This document shows, in pieces, positions 59,801 to 64,000 of a stretch of 64,000 nucleotides of DNA. The stretch is taken from assembly GCA_963576735.1 (NCBI GenBank), contig OY755170.1:19266875-19330874 (forward strand), in the 5' to 3' direction. The first letter of the stretch is position 1, and each line of letters begins with the position of its first letter. Under the pieces are notes generated by a model, which saw nothing but the letters and a program-made list of their open reading frames with translations, searched no databases and was not told the DNA's origin. Origin of the DNA: Bedellia somnulentella. Taxonomy: Eukaryota; Arthropoda; Insecta; Lepidoptera; Bedelliidae. Made by a program: the position numbers and the translations under genes.

Positions 59801-62800
59801 TGCCTTTTGAAGCACATTCTCGATTTTATCTAAATGTGTCCTCCACGGTTGCAAGTCCTTAGTCACCTCTTACGCCACCCGCGGGATAAAACGGGGTAGT
59901 TTCATTCTTATACTAAGGGGCTATGATGATTAAAACAATATAATAAATGCATCAATTTGTAGCAGATACAAGTTGTCAATTGGTAGTTTTTATGTAGATA
60001 CTGTATTAGGGTGGAATTGCAATTGCAAGGGAGCTAGAAATTTTCTTAGTAGATAAATGGACATCTCGCAAAATTTATAAAAATATTGACTATTGTAAGC
60101 GAAGCTCAAAGAGTTTGCCAGGATATATGAAACAATCGATAGTCTCTGCCTACCCCAATGAGATATAAATTGTGCGAGTTTATGTATGTTCAGGTAAATA
60201 TTGGTCGATCTCTAAGGATTTGACTTTGCAATATTTACATTAATTACACAAATTTAAACAAAAAACCAGTTCCAAAACGTACCTGTTGTAAAATTTAGAC
60301 TTCTTTGTAGTTCTGTAGCTTTGAACGCTTCTTCTGCAATAGAGTCGGGAATAATGGTGCTCGTTATCATTTCTGGCACTAGTGTAAGCACATTTGCTTC
60401 TTTGGAATCAGTCAAATCGGTACTAACTGCCGATTTTTCCATAGTCTTCGAATCGTCTAAAGTATCGATTCCTGATTGATTGTCTTGCAAATTATTTATA
60501 TGAAGTTTATTATCAATTGTTAAAAGCGGTTCTGATGGTTTAAATTTATCTAAAACATAACAAAGCTCATCTTGTAACTCTGAAATTATACCCGTGATTG
60601 AATGCAACGATTCAGGCTTAATTATGTCTGGAAAATTATCTGACTTTTCATAAGCCTGCACTTGAACTATAGATAAAGAATCATGAAGTTGCTGAGCTAA
60701 TTGCATTTGGAAAGATATGGTATTCGCTATTTCTGTTGTGGTTTCTGATTCCCACGCTGAATTTAGACATTCTATATTTTGCCGTAGTGCACGCGCTAGT
60801 TCCATTGATTCTTTCAGTTCGTCAATTTTGAGAACGGTTGTTATTTCTTCTACAGTTTCAGTTATGTCTTCTGCTACATATCTTTCAATATGTTGTAAAA
60901 GATTCTTTGTTTCCTCTGAAAAATTCACATTTTGTTTATCAACCAAGGCGTTATAAGCAATAAGAAATTATATAAAAGCCGAAAATGAATCAATCTCTCG
61001 AAAAATCTCAATTAAACAAAACTTTAACACTAGAACGACGATTCATGGATTAATTATTACAATTTGTGTAATTATTAATCTGGGATCCTACTTATACATT
61101 TATGACCAAATAATTTAGATGTTTTTAATATTTAAAATGTTTTCGTTTTATCTCGCACCCAATGATGGTCACTTGACTATTTGACGTGGAAAACTGAAAC
61201 TGATACAATATTTTCTGGTGTAAAACCATTGTTACAAGGATCCTAAAAATAAGAGAATTCTGTACGTATAAATGTGGTTGCAAAAAACTAGTATGTGGTG
61301 CATATGCCGGAAAAAATATATTAAAATAATTCTGAGTACTATTCTGTCATTATATTATTTAAAACATAGAACATAGTTAATATGACTAACACAATATTAT
61401 AATACTATATAATAAATAGGAGAAGTCATTAAGGACAATATTCCTGTTGTGAGTGGGTAAATAAAACCGTCTTTCTAGTGTTTTTTTAAATATAATCATT
61501 ATTTCCAGTAAGCAAAAATCAGATTATTTGAAGTATACGTTTACTATGAACACAATTATAAGTTCAAAAGCATAAATTTCGTTTTTGTTATTGCGTTAAC
61601 ACAATTTATGTTTACCTTCAAAAATAACCATTTTTGTATCTTTTATTAATATTTTTTCTGGATTGCTATTGTTTAATTCCGCAAGTAATCGATAGCATAT
61701 TTCAGAAACCATTTCTATCTTGCTGATAGTAATTATATTTTTTTGAGAGATACACTTCATTATACTTTTCCAATTTACTTGGGATAAAATAGTTTTCAGC
61801 ATTTTCGTCTTTGCTGTTTTTGATTGTACAGTGTTCAGTGTAAGCAAATCATCCGACTGACATTTTAAAATGTTATGTAGTTCAATAGCAATTGCGTTTC
61901 CTTCTACTAATTTAGGGCATTTCACCAAATCCGACACAATAACTAAATCTGATTGAATATTTATAAACTCTGTGAGAGCAGACTCCAAAGAATTTATGTT
62001 CGAATTAATATCTAAAATTAAAAAATATTACAGTGACATTAAAAAACAATATACAATTAATAAAAAAATATGACTTACCGATCATTTCATTTTCTTTGTT
62101 TAAAGTGCTCATTTCAGATGTGAGAATATTATGTAAAGATTGTTCTATAATTTTCATTGGCTCGATTACTTCCATCACTTTAGCAGTAGCCGCTAACTGG
62201 TGGATGGAATTTAAATCATTTTGCAATGCATGCACTTCTTTGTCAACGTCCATTAGAACTAATTTATCTTTATTTGAAATGTTAGATTCCGCAAAATTAT
62301 AATTTTCTGTCATTTTCTTATGAGTTTCAGTCATTGTTTGTATTAATGATTCCGTAGTTGAAATGTCTATTGAAATACAATTTTCATCAGTGCCCTGAAA
62401 AATTTGCTCTTGGGCTGTCCTTATTTGTTTGTGAATGGCTTGTAAAGGCACAAGCATTTCTGTAAGCAGTTTTTTGACCTCACTTTCTTCAACCTTGTCC
62501 TCGTCAATCATTTGTGTTCCAGAATTCAAAACAAATTCTTTTAGTTTATCACTACATTCCGCTAAACATTTGGCTATTATCAATGTTTTACCAGTTCCAA
62601 TAGCATCTTTGTATGCTTGATGGTTACGTAAACAACATAAAAGTTGAGATAAAAGCTCCACTACAGAACTGTCGCCAAATTGAATTCTTTTTTGATTTTC
62701 CAGAAAATATTCTAAGTCTTCAGTTTTCCCAAAAAGAATTCGTTCAGGTTCACCTATGCGAATGTGTGCATCGTAAGGTTGTTTAAGCTCATCTAATATT

Positions 62801-64000
62801 TTTATATCAATGTTTTCTAAACAATTTTGTGTCGATTCAAAGACTTCAATGAAACGGTGGGCTATGATTTTGATTACAGGAGCAGCATTTTTTAAATGTA
62901 CTCTGAGTAGCTCTGAAGTGTTGATCATTTTTTCGGTTGCCTGTTTGTATAAAACATCAGACTTTAGACGTACAACGTTTGTTAAACATTCTCGTACTTC
63001 GTCTAAACATTCATCAGCATTTGTTAAAAATACTTCTAGTATTTGTTTCATGTGGTCCGATAAGTCTAGGTCTCTCATTTTTATTCTATAGTCATTTACT
63101 GATGTTTGTAGCAAAGCAAATTCCTGCAATACTCTTATGAGATCTTTACATGTCAATTTATTTTGTATCAAACTGTTGATGATTGTGAATTCATTTCTAC
63201 AATTTTTCAAAAAATCTTCAACGAGCATAAGGTCTGCTAGAGGTGTTTCATGGTTAGAATGTTGCAAAACGTTGACAGCATTTTCTACAATGTCATCAAT
63301 TTGCATGAAAGAATCAATGTTTAGCTCATTAGCCACATGTGTCGATGGGCATGATGTTATATCAGAAATAGCAGATGTGTCAAAAAATTCAATATTTTCT
63401 ATTACAACAATATTTTGTTGTAGTTCGGAAATTGTTTGCACAAAATTTGCTTCTTGAGCTAGATTTTCAGCAGTTGGAGACGTAAATTGTAAAATAACCT
63501 CTTTAGCAGCGAAAATTTCATCATACATTTTTTCTACCAACGGTTTTAATTTCCCTTCTACTATAATTTCTTCTGAATATGTTAGATTAAGTAATTCTTT
63601 TACAGTTTTCGATAAACTATCTAATATTAATTCTTGCTTAGTATCATAGTTAATGTTGTTTTTACGCATATCTAATATTTTTATGATATTGTTGCAAGCT
63701 TCTTTCAAATGCAAGATGCTTGTTGTAGATGGGGAGGCGAATATCAAAAGATCTTGGCATTTAGCCAATTCATTTTTAAAATTTTCAATTGCTTGCAAAT
63801 TAAGTTGCAATTTTTCGCTTGGAATATTTAGTAAATTTTCACATTGTGATAGATCGTGTGTATCTAAAACCGATAGGTGTTGATGTAATTCTTGTATTGG
63901 TTTTGCAATTAATGCAAGTTTTTGTATATCTATATCATTGCGCAGTTCAGATGAGTTTTCGATTATTAATGGGTGCAATATTCCCTCTATCCCAGTATTT
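26873..64000 (-). CDS. Giant titin-class muscle protein, C-terminal part, 24 exons
   Basis: About 6,050 codons are traced. In transcript order the exons are 64000(partial)-62079, 62011-61616, 60915-60283, 58837-56768, 53063-52692, 49861-41297, 41219-40968, 40694-40218, 40147-39975, 37554-37461, 36714-36081, 35375-35206, 34092-33883, 33347-33053, 32602-32470, 31629-31461, 31334-31295, 30835-30703, 30192-30036, 29520-29398, 28590-27896, 27675-27425, 27345-27159 and, inferred, 26887-26873. All phases match across every junction. The product has a helix-rich region, a Lys/Glu repeat, eleven Ig domains and one Fn3 domain. Such proteins act as sarcomere scaffolds and springs. No kinase domain was seen in the window. 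Sallimus and Stretchin-Mlck are candidates; obscurin/Unc-89 is less likely because no kinase follows. The N-terminus lies beyond the right edge. Confidence 0.88.
27159..27345 (-). CDS. Titin-class gene, C-terminal tail exon
   Basis: It encodes ESHDELIDILDTLDQSKKSF, then SKQSSLSELIILDKNGKLCD and a Ser/Arg-rich end. No domain was recognised. The acceptor is TTCTTCCAG and the donor GTAAAT. The phases are 2 to 0. Confidence 0.7.
27425..27675 (-). CDS. Titin-class gene, second half of the last Ig domain
   Basis: It encodes NVEICVGDSEWNRFHIETRD, ILEISNVTENDDGFYTVSLK and NEYGVACGETRVTVED. The DDGFYTVSLKNEYG block is the F-strand of an Ig-I set domain, with valine where the second cysteine usually lies. 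The acceptor is TTTTTCAG and the donor GTGGGT. Confidence 0.85.
27896..28590 (-). CDS. Titin-class gene, Ig domain, acidic linker and start of the next Ig
   Basis: The first Ig reads VVEEGGHARFQCAVTGHPMP, then TSWDKDGVIITPSTR and EDAGLYRITLENDYGRIEA. A Tyr/Ser/Asp-rich linker of about 90 residues follows, with YEEYSSVSSYSDDDHEE. It ends with the front half of the last Ig, GASVLLKVQFEGEPQPSVIW. The acceptor is ATTTTAG and the donor GTAAGT. The phases are 1 to 0. Confidence 0.9.
28591..29397. other. Titin-class intron with a SINE fragment
   Basis: It is AT-rich and carries the TATG-tailed SINE-like copy at about 29175-29340. Nothing else was recognised. Confidence 0.6.
29175..29340 (+). mobile_element. 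TATG-tailed SINE-like repeat, 5'-truncated
   Basis: It carries GATTTTTGGGCGATGCGGTT, GGAGACCCATCACCAA and AAAAGTGGCTAAGGAATTT, then GGCTACCCCTTCTAGCCGTG and TATATGTATATATGTAT. It lies antisense within a titin-class intron. Confidence 0.72.
29398..29520 (-). CDS. Titin-class gene, Ser/Thr/Pro/Arg-rich linker exon
   Basis: It encodes QPGEPNTLSQQMRRPPALLS, then AQSTPRSTPRCTPARSVSRT. It is basic and lacks a fold, with an STPR repeat that could be a phosphorylation target. The acceptor is TACTTCAG and the donor GTAACT, with phases 1 to 1. Confidence 0.75.
30036..30192 (-). CDS. Titin-class gene, second half of an Ig domain
   Basis: It encodes LIKESNEFELTFDGTTARLK and GEDEGMYSCEASNTLGKTTS, with the usual DEGMYSC F-strand. 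It pairs with exon 30835-30703 to make one Ig domain. The acceptor is TTTTTTACAG and the donor GTAAGT. The phases are 0 to 1. Confidence 0.9.
30298..30760 (-). repeat. Two-copy duplication spanning an exon 3' end and intron
   Basis: AAAATTCCCTTACGCGGTTT at 30298 recurs as AAAATTCCCTCACGCGGTTA at 30508. The CATATCGATACCACTTGACG part of the exon at 30703-30835 recurs at about 30471. The extra copy (about 30465-30507) therefore carries a second end of the Ig exon, coding EPEPDVKWYRYGE. It is followed by the donor GTAAGT, which is closer to consensus than the real GTTAGT. Confidence 0.85.
30703..30835 (-). CDS. Titin-class gene, first half of an Ig domain
   Basis: It encodes RVDVIPRFQKELTDLLCCDG, DAVEFECQVEAEPEPDVKW and YRYGE. 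The EFECQVEAEPEPDVKWY stretch gives the first cysteine and core tryptophan of the Ig fold. The acceptor is ACATTTCAG and the donor GTTAGT. The phases are 2 to 0. Confidence 0.9.
30836..31294. other. Titin-class intron, nothing recognised
   Basis: This is AT-rich intron sequence with no repeat family or coding block that I recognise. Confidence 0.5.
31295..31334 (-). CDS. Titin-class gene, 40-base micro-exon
   Basis: It encodes DSTCTDDTHNIRYG as a linker between two Ig domains. TTTTATTTTCAG precedes it and GTGAGC follows. The phases 1 to 2 fit both neighbours, which is the main support. Confidence 0.7.
31461..31629 (-). CDS. Titin-class gene, second half of an Ig domain
   Basis: It encodes PDYYRDAIHFKRIGDGPEYR, LEIPHAKLDYTGAYSVVARN and EHGEAKAIISLQILAKG. 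The DYTGAYSVVARNEHGE block is the F-G region of an Ig domain. The acceptor is GTTTTCAG and the donor GTATGT. The phases are 0 to 1. Confidence 0.92.
31630..32469. other. Titin-class intron with a tRNA-headed SINE
   Basis: It holds one full SINE with a 12-bp target duplication at 31922-32317. The rest is AT-rich sequence with nothing recognised. Confidence 0.75.
31934..32305 (+). mobile_element. tRNA-headed SINE, full length with target duplication
   Basis: It is flanked by TTTAATAAACAT at 31922-31933 and 32306-32317. The head has CATGATAGTCCAATCGGTAG and GAGTTCCAATCCTGGGTCGG as A- and B-box regions. The body has GTGAGGAAACCCACATAACT. The end reads GCCTACCCCTACGGGGATAA, CGGCGTGAACG and TTATGTTATG. 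This is the best reference copy of the family in the window. Confidence 0.9.
32470..32602 (-). CDS. Titin-class gene, first half of an Ig domain
   Basis: It encodes YSKEPMFIRKPRSSEAWEGD, TVIIQCEVVGDPKPDVYWLR and DFLK. The VIIQCEVVGDPKPDVYW stretch supplies the Ig B and C strands. The acceptor is TTTGTCAG and the donor GTAATT. The phases are 2 to 0. It pairs with exon 31629-31461. Confidence 0.9.
32675..32919 (+). mobile_element. TATG-tailed SINE-like repeat with target duplication
   Basis: ACGTGTACAGT stands on both sides, at 32664-32674 and 32920-32930. The copy has ACCCCATTTCTTCCGGTGGG, GTAAGAGGCGACTAACGG and AAAAGTGGCTGAGGAATTTT. The end reads GGCTATCCCTTCAAGGGATT, then TAGCCGTGAGTATATGTATG. 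The first part of the head is shortened. Confidence 0.85.
33053..33347 (-). CDS. Titin-class gene, Ig domain exon
   Basis: It encodes DELRIAAVVEAYPSVGVTWY, RDGVRLRPSRRAIMTLDRDG and DAGVYTCTASNEVGRASTSG, then a Lys/Arg/Pro linker. The first Ig cysteine is replaced by alanine (RIAAVVEAYP), while the second is kept. The acceptor is CTTCTAG and the donor GTGAGT. The phases are 1 to 2. Confidence 0.92.
33348..33882. other. Titin-class intron, nothing recognised
   Basis: This is AT-rich intron sequence in which I recognise no repeat or coding block. Confidence 0.5.
33883..34092 (-). CDS. Titin-class gene, end of one Ig domain and start of the next
   Basis: It encodes RHSKSQDEHFHTLEIAPTSL, EDGGVYEAMARNGRGAVSC and DKGIRAYIAPEF. 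The first part finishes the Ig begun in exon 35375-35206. The Ig following the APEF boundary continues in exon 33347-33053. The acceptor is TTTTTGCAG and the donor GTATGA, with phases 1 to 1. Confidence 0.9.
34093..35205. other. Titin-class intron, AT-rich, with a CGG run
   Basis: A short run of about five CGG units stands at 34962-34976 in otherwise AT-rich sequence. No exon or repeat family was recognised. Confidence 0.5.
35206..35375 (-). CDS. Titin-class gene, first half of an Ig domain
   Basis: It encodes ERSSSAGDGEYPPQFTMRLR, then VRLTCQVVGSPSPVITWYKD and AQEIKEDG. The first Ig cysteine and core tryptophan are present. The acceptor TTAAATAG is weak but is the only one that keeps the frame into YPPQF. 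The donor is GTAAGA. The phases are 2 to 1. Confidence 0.85.
35376..36080. other. Titin-class intron, nothing recognised
   Basis: This is AT-rich sequence without recognisable repeats or coding blocks. Confidence 0.5.
36081..36714 (-). CDS. Titin-class gene, Fn3 domain followed by an Ig domain
   Basis: The Fn3 domain reads VPERIPSEPIVVDGGNNWAT, TWPKPDPRASAPVLAYKLES, then EGEEYYFRVTPRNRYGWGES. It is the only Fn3 domain seen. The Ig domain follows as LPGQLKVLVGETATLKCSVK, LPEIVWMKNGHEIEE and DEARYSCEASNNHGRASSYA. The acceptor is TTTTTCACAG. The donor GTTTGA is poor, but it joins in frame. The phases are 1 to 2. Confidence 0.92.
36715..37460. other. Titin-class intron with a SINE fragment
   Basis: It is AT-rich with a 5'-truncated SINE at about 37110-37350. 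Nothing else was recognised. Confidence 0.55.
37110..37350 (+). mobile_element. SINE, second tRNA-headed family, 5'-truncated
   Basis: It starts within GGTTGCGGGTTCGATCCCCG, a B-box-like block. It continues ATGAGCATAAATGATTGTTT, ATCGTTGAGTTAGTGTC and TTAGTTTGGGGCTAACTTGA. The full-length relative is at 39603-39840. Confidence 0.75.
37461..37554 (-). CDS. Titin-class gene, small linker exon
   Basis: It encodes VRQRASSEHLVSDWTYPLDD and IVVAVTERTNK, between an Ig and the Fn3 domain. The acceptor GTTAAAG has a weak pyrimidine tract and the donor is GTAAGT. The phases 0 to 1 fit both neighbours. No domain was recognised. Confidence 0.7.
39471..39592. mobile_element. Small foldback MITE
   Basis: TAGCATGAGTCTTGTGAGAG pairs with CTCTCACACACCTCATGCTA. 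Pairing continues inward through GCGAGTATGTCACATGAGAAG, leaving a short loop around TGGTCATACAAAAT. It is non-coding. A diverged copy is at 10155-10297 in a dymeclin intron. Confidence 0.8.
39603..39840 (+). mobile_element. SINE, second tRNA-headed family, nearly full length
   Basis: AGCCGTGGCCGAGTGGATAG is a good A box and GTTACGAGTTCGATCCCCGC a good B box. The spacing and the TGGCCGAGTGG start suggest descent from a serine or leucine tRNA. The body with ATGAGCATAAATGATTGTTT and an AT-rich tail follow. Confidence 0.85.
39975..40147 (-). CDS. Titin-class gene, second half of an Ig domain
   Basis: It encodes VYFLKGTRDITSSHRVCKMT and SDAGTYCIYVRNAYGCDRAF. The SDAGTYCIYVRN block is the Ig F-strand. 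Its first half ends exon 40694-40218. The acceptor is CATTTTTAG and the donor GTAAGT. The phases are 1 to 0. Confidence 0.9.
40218..40694 (-). CDS. Titin-class gene, Ig domain and start of the next
   Basis: After a basic linker it encodes RRPHFSNVLSDHSVVSGGTI, GLQVEIRGLPSKVEWLREGH and ESGTYTCRAYSSHGSVDMNA. The first Ig cysteine is replaced by valine (GLQVEIRG), while the second remains. The start of another Ig follows, with EDLNISFRVQGEPKPK. The acceptor is TTTCCAG and the donor GTAGAT, with phases 1 to 1. Confidence 0.92.
40968..41219 (-). CDS. Titin-class gene, single Ig domain exon with a GC donor
   Basis: It encodes AENELILECRIRGQPLPSIS, WLKDNKEIETVDRFQ and DSGKYTCKAENSIWSDQISH. The acceptor is ACTTTCCAG. 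The 3' boundary is CACAG|GCAAGC, so the intron starts with GC instead of GT. Only this junction keeps the frame and matches the phase-1 start of the next exon. The phases are 1 to 1. Confidence 0.9.
41297..49861 (-). CDS. Titin-class gene, 8.6-kb exon with Lys/Glu repeat and an Ig domain
   Basis: One uninterrupted exon of 2,855 codons. Its first part (49861 to about 48620) is helix-rich. Next comes a Glu/Gln-rich acidic part (to about 47250), then the Lys/Glu repeat (about 47250-42480). A Ser/Lys/Tyr-rich tail and an Ig domain end it, with RKPIFSTYLTDRTAVEGSRV, LTCSVLSVQDPKITWFKNGA and DDTAEYSCTVENDNGSVNSA. The repeat is likely a long single helix. The acceptor is TTTTTTCAG and the donor GTAAGA, with phases 1 to 1. 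The opposite strand is open for over 1,000 codons only because the repeat is so biased. Confidence 0.93.
42480..47250 (-). repeat. 123-bp (41-residue) Lys/Glu coding tandem repeat
   Basis: GAAGCC/GAAGTC in the plus strand recurs at 42701, 42824, 42947 and 43070, exactly 123 bp apart. The regular array runs to about 46240, roughly 30 units, with decayed units to about 47250. A typical unit reads EEADRKAAVEKEEKERLRIE, then EDEKLKEKEKKEQ and a variable part such as EIKQK or EMEQKR. Occasional units gain or lose a few codons but stay in frame. Alternating Lys and Glu runs three to four residues apart favour a stable single helix. Confidence 0.93.
51005..51062 (-). mobile_element. RTE-like element, 3' fragment
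   Basis: GGTAGGCAGAAACTATCGAT, then GCCACTTTGTACGACC, matches the 3' end region of the RTE-like element in minus orientation. Only about 60 bp are present. Confidence 0.65.
51594..51671 (+). pseudogene. THAP-domain first exon fragment in the outer copy
   Basis: It reads from ATG as MPGCAFIQCTNHSRRKNKSQ then GITFHA. This is the N-terminal third of a THAP DNA-binding domain, with two of the four zinc ligands. The expected donor after CATGC reads TT here rather than GT, and the frame stops within codons. No downstream transposase exon follows. Confidence 0.75.
51995..52072 (-). pseudogene. THAP-domain first exon fragment in the inner copy
   Basis: It is the inverted counterpart of the fragment at 51594-51671. 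It keeps a GTAAAT donor after CATGC, but has TTTTTTAG in place of TTTATTCAG, giving an in-frame stop after MPGCAFF. It is therefore not functional on its own. Confidence 0.75.
52692..53063 (-). CDS. Titin-class gene, helix-rich exon
   Basis: Its 124 codons include QPVDLLQHLEELTCDEFTDI, NKLADATEKNTLQQCLNIAL and ELKEHIKATKPETEP. The pattern is amphipathic helices of unknown fold. The acceptor is TTTTTCAG and the donor GTATGC, with phases 1 to 1. Confidence 0.85.
54683..54944 (+). mobile_element. Mini-Helitron-like element, 262 bp
   Basis: It begins TCCTATTAATATTATAAATG after an A and ends GTCGGGATAG then CTAG before a T. The interior has ACTTTTTATCCCGGC, also present in the element at 8256-9741. 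It is non-coding. Confidence 0.65.
54965..55560 (-). mobile_element. Two worn fragments of the RTE-like element
   Basis: The first, about 54965-55200, has GTATCGATCGCCACGA, GGCAAACCTCTTAAGC and GTCCTCCATGGTC, then GTGACCAAACCATC. The second, about 55222-55560, repeats the same order (ACCGATCGCCACTTTC, CTCTCTTGC, CATGCATGCTTTT). They look like two separate old insertions side by side. Confidence 0.6.
56768..58837 (-). CDS. Titin-class gene, large exon without recognised domain
   Basis: Its 690 codons start with a helical segment, LLRLIKFLTKKEIEHIFQEI. They continue as an acidic, Glu/Asp/Asn/Thr-rich and probably disordered stretch, for example ESEDLLYYDIDPDLENLVEI. No Ig, Fn3 or kinase signature is visible. 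The acceptor is ATTTCAG. The donor GTAACA was chosen because it joins in frame to the next exon; reading through would stop about 18 codons later. The phases are 1 to 1. Confidence 0.85.
59720..59925 (-). mobile_element. RTE-like 3' fragment adjoining a SINE-like fragment
   Basis: ACATACATTCATATGCATAC and TTGTGGTAGCCCATG are followed by GGACGCCTGCCTTTTGAAGC and AAATGTGTCCTCCACGG, matching the RTE-like coding end. From about 59860, TAGTCACCTCTTACGCC and GATAAAACGGGGTAG match the TATG-tailed SINE head reversed. Confidence 0.55.
60105..60190 (+). mobile_element. RTE-like element, 3' end fragment
   Basis: GAGTTTGCCAGGATATATGA, then CAATCGATAGTCTCTGCCTA and GTGCGAGTTTATGTATG, represent the last 85 bp of the RTE-like element in plus orientation. 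Confidence 0.6.
60283..60915 (-). CDS. Titin-class gene, helix-rich exon
   Basis: Its 211 codons include ETKNLLQHIERYVAEDITET, AWESETTTEIANTISFQMQL and LHSITGIISELQDELCYVLD. The pattern is heptad-like, as in helical bundles. The acceptor TTTTTCAG lies just before AGGAAACAAAG, and the donor is GTACGT. The phases are 1 to 1. Confidence 0.88.
60916..61615. other. Titin-class intron, nothing recognised
   Basis: This is AT-rich intron sequence in which I see no repeat family or coding block. Confidence 0.5.
61616..62011 (-). CDS. Titin-class gene, helix-rich exon
   Basis: Its 132 codons include INSNINSLESALTEFINIQS, AIAIELHNILKCQSDDLLTL and MVSEICYRLLAELNNSNPEK. No named domain was recognised. 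The acceptor is AATTTTAG and the donor GTAAAC, with phases 1 to 1. Confidence 0.88.
62079..64000 (-). CDS. Titin-class gene, helix-rich exon running off the right edge
   Basis: The frame is open from the window edge (GIEGILHPLIIENSSEL) to ENEMIG before a GTAAGT donor, 640 codons. It is a chain of amphipathic helices, for example LQLNLQAIENFKNELAKCQD, MRKNNINYDTKQELILDSLS and VHALQNDLNSIHQLAATAKV. This resembles spectrin-like helical bundles but has no clear signature. It ends in phase 1. The exon start lies beyond the window, so no start codon is assigned. Confidence 0.88.

Larger units (their letters stand above)
58838..60282. other. Titin-class intron with SINE and retrotransposon fragments
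   Basis: A diverged tRNA-headed SINE body is seen at about 59155-59340, recognised from GTGAGGAAACCC and CCCCTATCACGTGAATACAC. RTE-like fragments lie at about 59720-59860 (minus) and 60105-60190 (plus). A TATG-tailed SINE-like scrap lies at about 59860-59925 (minus). Confidence 0.6.

Noticed and set aside
26887..64000. Obscurin/Unc-89 or projectin as the identity of the giant gene
   Set aside because: No kinase, SH3, RhoGEF or PH domain is seen, and only one Fn3 domain rather than the repeated Fn3-Fn3-Ig pattern of projectin. Not excluded completely, because the 5' part lies outside the window.

Overview
This window comes from an insect nuclear genome, most likely a moth or butterfly. The evidence is AT-rich DNA, split genes with GT-AG introns, and many repeats of types common in Lepidoptera: RTE-like retrotransposons whose 3' ends run into TATG repeats, short Helitrons of the 5'-TC...CTAG-3' type, tRNA-headed SINEs and foldback elements. 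Nothing bacterial or viral was seen.

Two protein-coding genes converge. On the + strand, 14 exons between 4674 and 19360 encode most of dymeclin, a conserved Golgi-associated protein. Every exon joins in frame and the stop codon is at 19358-19360. The first roughly 100 codons were not found and probably lie left of the window. On the - strand, from the right edge down to about 26870, lies the C-terminal part of a giant titin-class muscle protein. I trace 23 coding exons plus one inferred terminal exon, about 6,050 codons. In transcript order these are five helix-rich exons, one 8.6-kb exon with about 30 copies of a 41-residue Lys/Glu-rich repeat, then eleven Ig domains, one Fn3 domain and Ser/Thr/Pro/Arg-rich linkers. 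Sallimus (insect titin) and Stretchin-Mlck are the candidates; I could not separate them.

Layout: 1-4673 holds degenerate RTE-like and SINE sequence. 4674-19360 is dymeclin, with introns full of mobile DNA. 19361-26870 is the shared 3' side, with a nearly complete but broken RTE-like element at about 23365-26465. 26873-64000 is the titin-class gene.

The most notable observations are these. Tandem repeats were built out of dymeclin exon edges and so carry copied splice sites: a 54-bp unit with an acceptor, nine copies, and an exact 84-bp unit with a donor, eleven copies. A similar duplication of an exon end occurs in the titin-class gene. A 509-bp THAP-coding, P-element-like transposon carries an inverted copy of itself, with both 8-bp target duplications intact. 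Three unrelated-looking repeat families share one 3' end design. Seven successive titin-class exons are all phase 1-1. One intron is GC-AG.
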